64,000 nt of DNA from the NCBI GenBank assembly GCA_964429855.1, contig CAYSDM010000017.1, forward strand, positions 10,217-74,216. Direction: 5' to 3'. The notes beneath the pieces were generated by a model. It had not been told where the DNA came from. It made no database searches and worked only from the letters and a program-made list of their open reading frames with translations. A program made the translations under genes and the position numbers. The DNA is from CALLMM01 sp964429855 (GTDB lineage: Bacteria > Armatimonadota > Chthonomonadetes > Chthonomonadales > CAJBBX01). This document shows positions 15,582 to 24,597 of this stretch, piece by piece (the first letter of the stretch is position 1; each line of letters begins with the position of its first letter).

Positions 15582-16747
15582 GTCGGACCGCCTGCCGCAC
15601 GCAGGCTGCTCTCGCGCTGACCGCCGCGCTGCTCTTTCTGCTGGCATCCTGCTCGCCGCCGCAAAAGCCCGCGCATCTGCCGACGCCCCCTGACGAGCCG
15701 ATACCGGCTTCCCGCCATCACTACGAACGTGGTCTGGAGCACGCCCGTGCAGGACGACCGGAGGCGGCGGCGCGCGCCTGGGAGACCGCGGTCGCCCTCG
15801 ATCCGACCTTTGCGCCCGCCTACTTTGCTCTTGTAGATCAGGCGGTCGCCGCCGGCAATCTCCGCGTTGCGCTGATGCGTCTGCGAACTCTGCGCGCCGC
15901 CAACCCTACCGTCAAACACGTTGAATGTACGCAGTCCAGCCTGCTGTTTCAGAACGGGCAGACCCTGCAGGCAATGCGCGCGGCGCAGGAAGCCGTCAGG
16001 CGCGAGCCGGAGTGCCCTCAAGCGCACAGCATGCTGGGGATGACGCGACTCGCCTGCGGTCAACGGGAGCAGGGAGTCACTTCGCTGCAGACCGCACATC
16101 GGCTTGCCCCCAACGATGAGCCGATCGCGCTCACGCTGGCGCAGAGCCTGGCGCAGACCGGTCACGTCCGGGAGGCGTTGCAGATCGTCCTCCCGCGCGT
16201 CCAGCGACAGGATGCCTCCGTGCAGTCGCTCTATCTCTACGCCTGGATCCTGTCGGAGCGGAGCGACCGCAAACCGACGGGATACGGGGAGTCGCTTCAG
16301 ACGCTGGAGCGCGCGTTGCAGCAGGACCCGGGGCACCTCGCCAGCCGCGCCCTGCAGGGGATGCTGCTGGCGCGCATGGGACAGGACGCGCGGGCGCGCC
16401 CTCTACTGGAGGAGAGCGCGCGCGCAGGCGCGACACCGGAGAACCTGCGCGCCCTCGCCGCCATCTACGAACGCGCGAAAGATCGGCGCGCCCCGATCCT
16501 GCGCCGACAGGCGTCGGAGATGGAAGCCGCGCGCAGAGAGATCATGCAGGCGCGGGCGCGCTATCTCCAACAGCCCGACGACCCGAACGCCGTCGTCAAA
16601 CTCGCCCGGCTGGAGGCGCGCTCTAAGAATGTCGGCGACGCGCAGGCGCTCCTGCAGGAGGCGTTGCGCCAATCGCCGAATCATCCGGAGGCGCTGGAGT
16701 TGTTTCATGCTCTGCGCGCCGCCTCGTCCGGGAACCTCGCTCGATGA
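15578..16747 (+). CDS. TPR lipoprotein, cassette 1
   Basis: 389 residues. The lipoprotein signal ends at 'LLASCS' (Cys near 25), followed by a Pro-rich spacer and TPR repeats over 45-380 ('ALDPTFAPAYFALVDQAVAAGNL', 'AQEAVRREPECPQAHSMLG'). It should sit on the outer membrane or outer face of the inner membrane. It overlaps both neighbours by 4 nt (ATGA at 15578 and 16744), a tightly coupled operon, and is the counterpart of the lipoprotein at 26895. Likely a scaffold partner of the CRTAC lipoprotein encoded immediately downstream. Confidence 0.85.
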   Translation: MSRTACRTQAALALTAALLFLLASCSPPQKPAHLPTPPDEPIPASRHHYERGLEHARAGRPEAAARAWETAVALDPTFAPAYFALVDQAVAAGNLRVALMRLRTLRAANPTVKHVECTQSSLLFQNGQTLQAMRAAQEAVRREPECPQAHSMLGMTRLACGQREQGVTSLQTAHRLAPNDEPIALTLAQSLAQTGHVREALQIVLPRVQRQDASVQSLYLYAWILSERSDRKPTGYGESLQTLERALQQDPGHLASRALQGMLLARMGQDARARPLLEESARAGATPENLRALAAIYERAKDRRAPILRRQASEMEAARREIMQARARYLQQPDDPNAVVKLARLEARSKNVGDAQALLQEALRQSPNHPEALELFHALRAASSGNLAR

Positions 16748-18486
16748 GACCGCTGCGACCCCTGCTGTTGCTGCTGATCCTGTGGACATCTGCCGGGTGC
16801 AACACGCCCGGACCTGCCCCCACCGCCGTGTCGCCGAAACCCGACGCTCAACCCCTCTTTGAGGATGTCGCCCCAAAAGCGGGCGTCCGTTTCACTCACT
16901 CCGTCGGCGCTGAGGGGCGCTTCTACTTTATTGAAAGTACCCCCGCCGGCTGCGCGATGTTCGACTACGACAACGACGGTTTCCTCGACCTGCTTCTTCT
17001 GCAGTCGGGTCCCTCCCGCAAGCCGCCGCTGGACGCTCCCCGCCCTCACTGCGCCCTCTACCACAATCTGGGCGACGGCACGTTCCAAGATGTCACCGGC
17101 GGCTCTGGACTCGACCGAGACTCTGGCTATGCGCACGGCGTCGCCGTCGGCGACTACGATAATGACGGTTACGAAGACCTCTTTATCACCGCCTACCGGG
17201 GCAACCACCTCCTTCGCAACGATCGCGGAACCGGCCGCTTCGTGGACGTAACCGCGAAGATGGGGCTGGACAGGATCCACAGTACCGGCTATGCGACCTC
17301 CGCCGCCTTCGGCGACTACGACAACGATGGACGCCTCGATCTGTATGTCTGCTACTACTGTCCCTGGTCATGGGAGAACGACAAACCCTGCAAAGACGCC
17401 AACGGACGCCCCGACTACTGTACGCCGGAACTGTACGACCCCGACACCGACCGCCTCTATCGCAACACGGGGACGCGCTTCGTAGATGTCAGTCAACAGG
17501 CGGGCATCGCGCGCGAGACCGGGCGCGGACTGGCGGTCGCCTTCCTCGACTACGACCAGGACGGCAGGCAGGATATCTTTGTCGCCAACGACCTGACCCC
17601 CAACTTCCTCTGGCATAATCGGGGCAACGGAACCTTCGTCAACGAAGCGCTGAAAGCTGGATGCGCCTTCAGCGACGGAGGGATCGTCATGGCGGCGATG
17701 GGCGTCGGCGTGGCGGACTACAATCGAACCGGACGCGACAGCCTCTACGTCACCAACTTCTCCGGGCTGCCCAATGTCCTGTTCCAGAATACGGGCGGCG
17801 GAGTCTTCCTGGATGTCACCGCCAACGTCGGACTCAACACGCCAACCCTCAACTTCCTGGCGTTCGGGTGTGAGTTTCTCGACTACGACAACGACGGCTG
17901 GTCCGACCTGTTAGCTTGCAATGGACATGTGCAGCTGCATGCGGAGACAAAGATGGAGGGCGTCACCTACCGGCAGCGAAAACAGCTTTTTCGCAATCGG
18001 GAGGGCGCGCGGTTTGATGAGATTACCGATCTGCAGCAGCTCGGAGGGCTGGCGGAGCCGCATGTGGGGCGGGGGCTGGCTGTCGGGGATTTCGACAACG
18101 ACGGGCGCGTAGACGCGCTGGCGCTCAACCAGAACGGACCGGCGCAGCTTCTGCACAACCTGACGCCCAACAGTCATCACTGGGTGATGCTCAAGGCGGT
18201 CGGAACGAAGTCCAATCGCAGCGGGCTGCATACGCGCTTTACCCTGACGGCGGGCGGGGCGCGCCAGAGCGCCGCCGTGCGCGCCGGCTCCTCCTACCTC
18301 TCCGCCAGCGATACGCGCGTCCACTTCGGGCTGGCAGACGCCTCCGTGATAGACACGGTGGAGGTTCGATGGCCAAGCGGACGCCGGGAGACGCTGCGCA
18401 ATCTGCAGCCCGACGCCATCTATATTGTGACAGAAGGAAAAGGCATCACTGGCAGACAGCCGGTGAGAAGACAGCCTCCGCGCTAG
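16744..18486 (+). CDS. FG-GAP/CRTAC (ASPIC/UnbV) lipoprotein, cassette 1
   Basis: 580 residues. Lipobox 'SAGCN' with Cys near 19. The body is an FG-GAP-type beta-propeller with at least five Asp-rich Ca2+-binding loops: 'DYDNDGFLD', 'GDYDNDGYED', 'GDYDNDGRLD', 'DYDQDGRQD' and 'DYDNDGWSD'. A Cys-rich insertion ('CYYCPWSWENDKPC... YCTPELYD', about 200-235) is shared with the paralogue at 29556. The C-terminal 90 residues ('HHWVMLKAVGTKSNRSGLHTR... VEVRWPSGRRETL') form an ASPIC/UnbV module. Such proteins are extracellular Ca2+-stabilised adhesive or scaffold proteins, but bacterial CRTAC proteins are poorly characterised. The stop codon TAG overlaps the stop of the convergent DUF362 gene within CTAG. 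Confidence 0.9.
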   Translation: MRPLRPLLLLLILWTSAGCNTPGPAPTAVSPKPDAQPLFEDVAPKAGVRFTHSVGAEGRFYFIESTPAGCAMFDYDNDGFLDLLLLQSGPSRKPPLDAPRPHCALYHNLGDGTFQDVTGGSGLDRDSGYAHGVAVGDYDNDGYEDLFITAYRGNHLLRNDRGTGRFVDVTAKMGLDRIHSTGYATSAAFGDYDNDGRLDLYVCYYCPWSWENDKPCKDANGRPDYCTPELYDPDTDRLYRNTGTRFVDVSQQAGIARETGRGLAVAFLDYDQDGRQDIFVANDLTPNFLWHNRGNGTFVNEALKAGCAFSDGGIVMAAMGVGVADYNRTGRDSLYVTNFSGLPNVLFQNTGGGVFLDVTANVGLNTPTLNFLAFGCEFLDYDNDGWSDLLACNGHVQLHAETKMEGVTYRQRKQLFRNREGARFDEITDLQQLGGLAEPHVGRGLAVGDFDNDGRVDALALNQNGPAQLLHNLTPNSHHWVMLKAVGTKSNRSGLHTRFTLTAGGARQSAAVRAGSSYLSASDTRVHFGLADASVIDTVEVRWPSGRRETLRNLQPDAIYIVTEGKGITGRQPVRRQPPR

Positions 18487-19736
18487 CGGACGCCCGACGC
18501 CGCGCACATGATGTCGGCGTCTATTCGATACCAGTCCATCTGCTCGATCTCCTCTTCGGGAGAGATGCAGCGCACAACAAACTGCGGGGCGGTGCGCCAG
18601 TCGCGCCCGCTGTCATGCTCCAGTTTCTGAATGGTTTGCATATCCGGCGCGTCCCACAACACCTCGCCGTCAATCAACGCCAGATACCGCCCCCGATACC
18701 GCTCTGCGTACTCCGCCTGCCGCTCCCGGTAGTGTGCGACACACGCCGCGCCTCGCAGAAGCTGCCCGTCGCGGTCGGTCGCCCCGCTGTAGCGGTGCAC
18801 CTCAAACGGCGTCCGCACCTCCTCCGGAGCCGGACCGATCACCTCGATACTCTCCTCCTCCAGCGGACCCAGCCCTGCCTGCGCCGCCAGCGCAATGGCA
18901 TTGCGCCGATAGAAGAAAGGATGCTCAGGATAGTCCGCCGACGGGTCTACCCCCATCACGCGCGCGCCGACGCTGTCGGTGGCGACGATGTTCGTACCCG
19001 CCAGAATGACGCCCGGTCGCAGCGCGTGCCCGTGCCATTCGCTCATGTTGGCGGCGACCGTCCCATCCACCACATTCAGACAGGGGCGCATGATGGCGGC
19101 GAGGTCGGTCAGGGCGTGAGGAAGACGGATCAGCCGGTCGTGCAGATAGTTGCGGGGCGTGCCGTAGACGCGGGTTGGCGTCCAGCCGAAGAGGTTCTTG
19201 ATGCAGAGCGTGATGCCCATGCCCGTATGCGCCTTCATCTTTGCCAGCGAGACGTAGGCCTCCGCCTCCGCCAGTTCGTGATGCAGAGTATAACGACGCA
19301 GCAGGGCGCTCGGATGCGGGTTGTCCATCTCCCTCATCTCACCCTCGCCGAAGTCCACCAGTCGAACATGCGGATAGGAAGCCAGACGCTCCGGGTAACC
19401 CAGCTTCTCATAGAGCGCATGACTGTGCCCGGAGGTGGTCGCATCGCCGACGACGATCTCGGCATCGGTGGCGGCGCGAATGGCGCGAATAGCTCCCTCC
19501 ACCACCGCCGGATCGGTCAGTTCGGTCTGCTTTCCGTCGGTCAGCACGATGCGCGGTATTCCCGCATTGATCTTGACGGCTATCTTGCGCGCATGGCGAA
19601 ATCCGGCGGCGTAGTCGCCCAGCGCATAGATCGCCTCTTCCGTCCGACGCACAACCTCCGCGTCCTCCGCCGTAGACGCGCAGCGCACGATGCTCACCTT
19701 CTCCCGCTTCAACTCCGCCTCCTCCTCCGGCTCCAC
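18483..19736 (-). CDS. DUF362 domain protein
   Basis: 417 residues. The DUF362 core (about 10-300) has the characteristic 'ARKIAVKINAG', 'EIVVGDATTSGH', 'AEAYVSLAKMKAHTGMGITLCIKNLFGW' and 'LNVVDGTVAANMSEWHGH... ILAGTNIVATDSVGARVMGVDP' segments. DUF362 proteins often have or accompany Fe-S domains and are thought to act in redox or metal chemistry, but no cofactor Cys cluster is visible here. Substrate unknown. It starts 11 nt after the stop of the large FG-GAP/metzincin gene, so they form a minus-strand operon, and its stop overlaps the stop of the convergent CRTAC gene. Confidence 0.85.
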   Translation of the reverse strand: MEPEEEAELKREKVSIVRCASTAEDAEVVRRTEEAIYALGDYAAGFRHARKIAVKINAGIPRIVLTDGKQTELTDPAVVEGAIRAIRAATDAEIVVGDATTSGHSHALYEKLGYPERLASYPHVRLVDFGEGEMREMDNPHPSALLRRYTLHHELAEAEAYVSLAKMKAHTGMGITLCIKNLFGWTPTRVYGTPRNYLHDRLIRLPHALTDLAAIMRPCLNVVDGTVAANMSEWHGHALRPGVILAGTNIVATDSVGARVMGVDPSADYPEHPFFYRRNAIALAAQAGLGPLEEESIEVIGPAPEEVRTPFEVHRYSGATDRDGQLLRGAACVAHYRERQAEYAERYRGRYLALIDGEVLWDAPDMQTIQKLEHDSGRDWRTAPQFVVRCISPEEEIEQMDWYRIDADIMCAASGVR

Positions 19737-19747
19737 GCGACTGACGC

Positions 19748-22708
19748 CTACTCCGCCACATAGGGTTTTGAACGGACCAGCCCGATATCGCGAATAAGGG
19801 CAATATCGTCGAAATCCCCCATCGGCTCCGATTCGATACCCCGACCATGAAACGCCACAAACAGATTATCGTTTTCGGTTCCGCGCACATTGCCGAACCA
19901 GCGCACCGCCATCACGATATCTCCCCGGAAGAAACAGACCCCCGGCGCGGAACGGCTCTGCGTCCACTCATCATAGTATCGGCGCGTTTTCCAGCCGCCG
20001 TTCACCGCAGAATCGGCGATTCGCGCCGAAATAAAGTGGCACTGCCAGCGCGCGGCGTCGCTGAACATCCCCGCACCGAAAAAGTATACCTGTCCATTCG
20101 GCGCAAAGGCGCGATCCGATTCCCACAGAAGCATCAGTCGGCTGTTATTGCGCTCGCTGCCCTTTTCGCCGCCGATCCACTCCTGCGCCGTCTGTTTGCC
20201 GGTTCCATCCTCCTGAATCGCGAATTTCCGCAACTGCCAGCGTCCGGGTCTCCCCGCATCCTGATCCACGTTCAGCGCAACCCAGAGAATAGAGCCGTCC
20301 TTCTCCCTGCCCCCGGAGGAGGCTCCCACCGGCGCATTGCTGGTAAAGCCGAGCGACTGCTCCTGCCCGACCGTCAGGCTCTCCCGCTTCGGCGTCAGCA
20401 GTCGCAGCCCCAGCGGAGTCTTCGCATTCCTCCAGAGGAGCAGGGCGAGTCTGCCGTTCAGCGCGGTCAACGTGCAGGAGGCATTCTGACTGTCGGGGAT
20501 CGGGATAGGCGCGCCGAACTGCGGCTGTCCCGCGCGATTGAAAGAGAGGCGGCGAAGGGTGATCCCGGACGCCATCGGATAGGCGACCCACGCCTCGCCG
20601 GACAGCGATGCCGACGAAGGATCGCCAAGCACCCCCGCAGCCTCCACCGCCATCTCGTCCGACCATTTTGCCGCATCCTTTGTCGGCTCCTTCCCCTGCC
20701 AGATTCGCAGCATCAGGCGTCCGGGCTGATCCGGCGAGAGGGAGGGGCGCTGCGCGGTGGCATCGGCGGGTGGCAGCGGCGCTCCCTCCGGCAGGCGTCC
20801 ATACAGCAGCAGCAGACGCTCGCTCTTTCCCGCGCCGGAGGTGGTCAACGAGGGAGCCGTGTAGGTCTTTCCGATGGTGTGGCGCAGCCCGCCGGTGGTG
20901 GAGTAGCCGTAGTTGATGTCGGCGGCGATATTCTTCTCTCCGAAAACCCCGTTCCAGTTCCAGTCTATCAGCGTGCCCTTTCCATCGTGAGCTGGCTTCA
21001 TCCGATAGTGATAGGGAGGCCCGGCGAGAAAGCTGAGCTTCTCCATCGGCAGAGGCAGGTACTCATTCAGCTTACGCTCATTCAGAACGATGGACGCCAG
21101 CCGCCCGTCCGAATAGGCGATATCCTCTCCCTTACCGCCGCGCTGATAGCTGTAGGCGTAGTTCATCATGCTGGAGTAGGTCGGACACCACGCGGGTCCC
21201 CAGTAGCCGGAATGATCCAGTCCAAGCTGATGCCCGAACTCATGCAGAAAGGTGGCGTAGAGGGCGTGGACGCCGCAGCTCCCGCGATCCGCCATCTGCC
21301 CCGACTGCCCGCCTCCCGCATTATAGATGACCATCCAGTGCGTGATGCCGCGATGCGCCGCCGCGTGATACTTCTCGCCCAGTTCCCACCAGGGCTTGCT
21401 GCCTTCACCGGTCGGGATCGGTTTCTGAAAGATCAGCCGCAGACCGATCCCGGAGCGACCGTCCGGGTTCGTCACCGGGAGCGCGGCAAAGAAACGCACA
21501 CACCGCTCCATCTCTGAGCGCACCGTCGCTTCCGCCACGTTCTCAAACCACACCAGTTCTACAATCACATCGCGATAGCGCGGGGAGCAGCCAAGCGCCG
21601 GAAGGTCCAGACCGGCTGGCTTCACCTGTCCGGTCTCCCAGACATCGAGCAGCCCGTCCCCGTCGGTGTCTATTGTCTGCGCCGAAGCGGAGTCTGCGCG
21701 GGCATAGTGCAGATAGAGGTCGTCCCCGATAAAACGTTCGCCGGAACGGCGGGCGCGCAGCAGATCGTCTCTGCCGTCGCCATCGAAATCCGCCGCCAGC
21801 CAGGCGAGGTCTCCCTTCGCGGTCTGAGAGTCAGGGAGATTGGAAAGCGTCGTGATCTTTGCCGGGTCGCCTCCCGTCAGAAGACGCTGCCCGACCAGAA
21901 TATCCGCCGTCTTTCCCCCGTGAAATCGTCCGACCGCCAGCCTCTCCTCCTTACGCGCGCGAATCACGGATCGGATCGCAGTGAGAGCGCAGAAGCCATC
22001 CGCGCCGATCCGCAGATCGGCGCGAAAGACGGCTCCCCGGTCGTTCTTCCAGACAATCGCCGCTTTACCGCCTCCCTCCAGGTCTCCCGCAGCGAGATCG
22101 CGCAGCCCGTGCAGCCGCACAGAATCCTCCGTAAAAGGAAGGGGAGCGAATCGCGGAGCACCATTCTCCATGCCGAGATTACGCAGCAGCAGCGGACGAC
22201 CATCCGCGCCGACGATCAGAGCATCGGTCTTGCCATCTCCGTCAAAATCGCCGGAGACGGCGCGCGCCGGGGTCTGCGGGCGCAGGTTTTCGGGGATGGT
22301 CGCCGCTGGATCGTCCTTATCATAGACGCGGGTCTGCCGGTTCCATCGGTGCGCAATTCGCACCGATCCGTCCGCGAAGATTCCCAGAGTATCCGCGCCG
22401 CGTTCGCCGGTGAACGCTCCGCAGGCTGCCGCCACGCCCGTTCGGCCGAAACTGCGCCGCGCCTGTACGCCGAAGATCGCCTTTCCCCGCGCAGAGGTGC
22501 GAAAAACATCAATAATCCCCTCGCCTTCGGGATACAGACCGACAAAGTCCGCCAGTCCATCCCCATCCACATCTCCCGCCATGGGAATGCGCGGAGCCGA
22601 ATAGCTGTATATCCAGAAGTGCGCGGGCGTCATGCCGATATCTGCCCGCGCCGCGCCTCCCATCCCGATCAAGCCGCAGATAATCCCCAGAACGCTCCCT
22701 GTGCGCAT
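19748..22708 (-). CDS. Secreted metzincin-like protease with FG-GAP repeats
   Basis: 986 residues with a signal peptide (residues 1-22, cleavage near 'GAARA'). The first half (about 35-360) has FG-GAP/EF-hand-like Asp loops ('GDVDGDGLAD', 'GDFDGDGKTD', 'ADFDGDGRDD', 'DTDGDGLLD'). In the middle, 'HEFGHQLGLDH' (about residue 490) is a complete HEXXHXXGXXH zinc site of metzincin metalloproteases. A conserved Met for the Met-turn ('SSMMNYAYSY') follows about 20 residues later. The C-terminal 450 residues look beta-propeller-like. It is probably an extracellular zinc protease. An AGGAGG-containing stretch precedes the ATG. It is upstream of DUF362 in the same direction. Confidence 0.85.
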   Translation of the reverse strand: MRTGSVLGIICGLIGMGGAARADIGMTPAHFWIYSYSAPRIPMAGDVDGDGLADFVGLYPEGEGIIDVFRTSARGKAIFGVQARRSFGRTGVAAACGAFTGERGADTLGIFADGSVRIAHRWNRQTRVYDKDDPAATIPENLRPQTPARAVSGDFDGDGKTDALIVGADGRPLLLRNLGMENGAPRFAPLPFTEDSVRLHGLRDLAAGDLEGGGKAAIVWKNDRGAVFRADLRIGADGFCALTAIRSVIRARKEERLAVGRFHGGKTADILVGQRLLTGGDPAKITTLSNLPDSQTAKGDLAWLAADFDGDGRDDLLRARRSGERFIGDDLYLHYARADSASAQTIDTDGDGLLDVWETGQVKPAGLDLPALGCSPRYRDVIVELVWFENVAEATVRSEMERCVRFFAALPVTNPDGRSGIGLRLIFQKPIPTGEGSKPWWELGEKYHAAAHRGITHWMVIYNAGGGQSGQMADRGSCGVHALYATFLHEFGHQLGLDHSGYWGPAWCPTYSSMMNYAYSYQRGGKGEDIAYSDGRLASIVLNERKLNEYLPLPMEKLSFLAGPPYHYRMKPAHDGKGTLIDWNWNGVFGEKNIAADINYGYSTTGGLRHTIGKTYTAPSLTTSGAGKSERLLLLYGRLPEGAPLPPADATAQRPSLSPDQPGRLMLRIWQGKEPTKDAAKWSDEMAVEAAGVLGDPSSASLSGEAWVAYPMASGITLRRLSFNRAGQPQFGAPIPIPDSQNASCTLTALNGRLALLLWRNAKTPLGLRLLTPKRESLTVGQEQSLGFTSNAPVGASSGGREKDGSILWVALNVDQDAGRPGRWQLRKFAIQEDGTGKQTAQEWIGGEKGSERNNSRLMLLWESDRAFAPNGQVYFFGAGMFSDAARWQCHFISARIADSAVNGGWKTRRYYDEWTQSRSAPGVCFFRGDIVMAVRWFGNVRGTENDNLFVAFHGRGIESEPMGDFDDIALIRDIGLVRSKPYVAE

Positions 22709-22864
22709 CTATCTGTATGCCTCCTCCATCCTCCTGCGAATACACGCCTTTCGAGGGAAGATTACGCTCAGGGCGGGAAGAACTCCTGCCGATGTCGGAG
22801 AGAGAGGCGAATGTTGTCACAGATGAATCCGATCTGGCTATAAGGTCAGGTAGAATAACTCACT

Positions 22865-23623
22865 ATGCGGATCATTATTCTGGGTTCTGGCACCTCTCAC
22901 GGCGTGCCGATGATAGGCTGTGAATGCGCGGTCTGCCGCTCGGATAACCCGAAGAACCGGCGCTTTCGCCCCTCGATTGCGGTGCAGCATAACGGCAAGA
23001 CCATCCTGGTGGACACCACCCCGGAACTGCGCCTTCAGGCGCTGAATGTCGGGCTGAACGGGGTAGATGCCGTCCTCTTCACCCACACCCATGCCGACCA
23101 CATCTTCGGCTTAGACGATCTGCGCCGTTTCAGCGATCTCTCCGGGCAGGAGATTCCCGTCTATGGCGATGAAGGCACGCTGGAGGATATCCGACGCATA
23201 TTCCGCTATATCTTCATGGAGACTCAGGCGGGAGGAGGCAAGCCCCGTATTCAATTAAACCTCGTTCCGGAAGATTTTGAGCTTTTTGGACTCCCCATCC
23301 GCTCCTTCTACGTGATGCACGGCAGGCTGCCGGTGCTCGCCTACCGGTTCCACAACGCCGCCTACGTAACGGATGTCAACTCTATTCCCGACGCAGCGAT
23401 GGAGAAGCTGCGCGATCTGGACCTGCTGATCCTGGACGCGGTGCGATTCGCCCCGCATGTCACCCATTTCGGACTCTATCAGGCGCTGGAGGTGGTCGAG
23501 AAGCTGAAACCCCGGCAGACGCTGTTCACCCACCTGTCCCACCAGTTCGATCACGATGTCGTGAATGCGGAACTGCCGCCTGGAACCGCTCTGGCTTACG
23601 ACGGACAGACCCTCGACCTGTAG
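22865..23623 (+). CDS. PhnP-like metallo-beta-lactamase-fold hydrolase
   Basis: 252 residues. The start 'MRIIILGSGTSHGVPMIGCECAVC' shows the PhnP-type Gly-X-Gly-X-Ser-X-Gly strand with the three Cys of its structural zinc site. 'FTHTHADHIFGLDDLR' (about 76-91) is the HXHXDH di-metal motif. The later 'YVMHGRLPVLAYRF' and 'FTHLSHQFDH' supply further ligands. The fold hydrolyses cyclic phosphate or phosphodiester bonds in PhnP. No other phn genes are nearby, so the substrate is unknown. A second PhnP-like hydrolase is at 40045. Confidence 0.88.
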   Translation: MRIIILGSGTSHGVPMIGCECAVCRSDNPKNRRFRPSIAVQHNGKTILVDTTPELRLQALNVGLNGVDAVLFTHTHADHIFGLDDLRRFSDLSGQEIPVYGDEGTLEDIRRIFRYIFMETQAGGGKPRIQLNLVPEDFELFGLPIRSFYVMHGRLPVLAYRFHNAAYVTDVNSIPDAAMEKLRDLDLLILDAVRFAPHVTHFGLYQALEVVEKLKPRQTLFTHLSHQFDHDVVNAELPPGTALAYDGQTLDL

Positions 23624-23671
23624 AGAGCCTGTTCCGATAGCTGTCGCGCGAACAGTCTGATTAGATAACGC

Positions 23672-23700
23672 TTGACAATCGCCGCGAAAGCCGTTAGGAT
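23672..23700 (+). promoter_or_regulatory. Promoter of the TM2 protein gene
   Basis: TTGACA (23672-23677), 17-nt spacer, TAGGAT (23695-23700), 34 bp upstream of the ATG. Confidence 0.65.
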
Positions 23701-23733
23701 AGGTAAGGATTCCACCTCGCAGGAGCAGGAAGC

Positions 23734-23955
23734 ATGAGCGACAAATCGAAGATAGCGGCAGGACTTCTCGGCATTTTCCTCGGCGGTCTCGGCGTCCATA
23801 ACTTCTATCTGGGCTATACCCAGAAAGGGATCATTCAGCTCGTTCTCGGAATCTGTACATGCGGTCTAAGCGGAATCTGGGGACTGATCGAAGGCATTAT
23901 GATCCTGACCGGCTCGATTAACACGGACGCTCAGGGCAGACCGCTCAAAGATTAG
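23734..23955 (+). CDS. TM2 domain protein
   Basis: 73 residues, two membrane helices with the TM2 signature: 'AGLLGIFLGGLGVHNFYLGYTQKGIIQLVLG' with the conserved Asn-Phe-Tyr-Leu-Gly and Lys, then 'GIWGLIEGIMILTG'. TM2 proteins are common small bacterial membrane proteins of unclear role. AGGAGCAGGA gives the ribosome site. It has its own promoter and terminator, so it is a monocistronic unit separating the PhnP-like gene from cassette 2. Confidence 0.92.
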   Translation: MSDKSKIAAGLLGIFLGGLGVHNFYLGYTQKGIIQLVLGICTCGLSGIWGLIEGIMILTGSINTDAQGRPLKD

Positions 23956-23977
23956 CCTCCCGGATTCCCAGCAGAAG

Positions 23978-24014
23978 ATCGCTGAAGTGTCTCCGCACGC
24001 TTCAGCGATTTTTT
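23978..24014 (+). terminator. Rho-independent terminator
   Basis: A 13-bp stem with one G-U pair (23978-23990 with 23997-24009), loop of 6 nt, then a run of six T (24009-24014). Confidence 0.92.
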
Positions 24015-24116
24015 GCGCCGGGCTGAACCGAAAGACTCACTCTCACACAGACAGGCAGGCTAATCCTCATGGCGATAGCCGTTTAAAAAAAGCTGAAAAA
24101 TTTTTTATAATATGGC

Positions 24117-24145
24117 TTGACAACGCATAGAAAAGACCTTATCAT
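24117..24145 (+). promoter_or_regulatory. Promoter of prepilin cassette 2
   Basis: TTGACA (24117-24122), 17-nt spacer, TATCAT (24140-24145), preceded by A/T-rich tracts (24083-24113) that could act as an UP element, as in front of cassette 1. The 287-bp gap before 24243 holds only this, a terminator, an imperfect dyad near 24152-24170 and an operator-like site. Confidence 0.72.
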
Positions 24146-24189
24146 TAGGAACCTTGAAATTTTTTAAGGTTTGGACGCTATCCTTCATA

Positions 24190-24201
24190 TCATACGGATT
24201 A
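24190..24201. promoter_or_regulatory. Operator-like site, cassette 2
   Basis: TCATACGGATTA differs at one base from TCATACGTATTA at 5695-5706, part of the LacI-type operator before the first prepilin. It lies about 45 bp after the cassette 2 promoter. The similarity is visible but a single imperfect match is weak evidence. Confidence 0.4.
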
Positions 24202-24242
24202 CCTAGCGTGATAGCGTCGTACTGCCATGGAGGTGCAGGATC

Positions 24243-24482
24243 TTGAAGCAAAAGGTCAGTCCTGTTGTAGCAGCGGTAGTGATTATCGTTCTTCTTGCTG
24301 TGGCTGGTTTTGCGCTCTGGAAAGGCACCAGCGGCGGCGGCGGAAACCTTCCCACCGGAACCACCGCTCCCGGTAATGCAGGACCGTTTGCTCCAGGTGG
24401 AGCGGCTCAGGGACAGGGGGGAAGACCGGCAGGCGCCCAGCCTAACACCGGTCCAGGCGGACGTCCTGCTACTCCGCGCTAG
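24243..24482 (+). CDS. Small single-pass membrane protein, cassette 2
   Basis: 79 residues: 'MKQKVSPVVAAVVIIVLLAVAGFALW' (one membrane helix), then a flexible Gly/Pro/Ala/Gln-rich tail of about 50 residues. The start is TTG at 24243, placed 8 nt after GGAGGT (24229-24234). The 'MKQK' start and helix match the protein at 14057 in cassette 1, but the order is reversed: here it precedes the prepilin. The tail looks like a cell-wall or periplasm-spanning linker. No catalytic feature is visible; it could be an accessory of prepilin assembly. Confidence 0.75.
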   Translation: MKQKVSPVVAAVVIIVLLAVAGFALWKGTSGGGGNLPTGTTAPGNAGPFAPGGAAQGQGGRPAGAQPNTGPGGRPATPR

Positions 24483-24597
24483 CCAGAACGTCACACTCTC
24501 AAAATCGCATTACACTACAAAACATCTCTATCATCATCCAGGCTCGATATAACGAGCCAAAAATCGCAATCAGCTTCACTGCTGAAGGAGGAACTCT

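Noticed and set aside
18369..19763. A 464-codon plus-strand ORF opposite DUF362
   Set aside because: DUF362 motifs are on the minus strand; the plus frame is His/Arg-rich and overlaps the CRTAC end.
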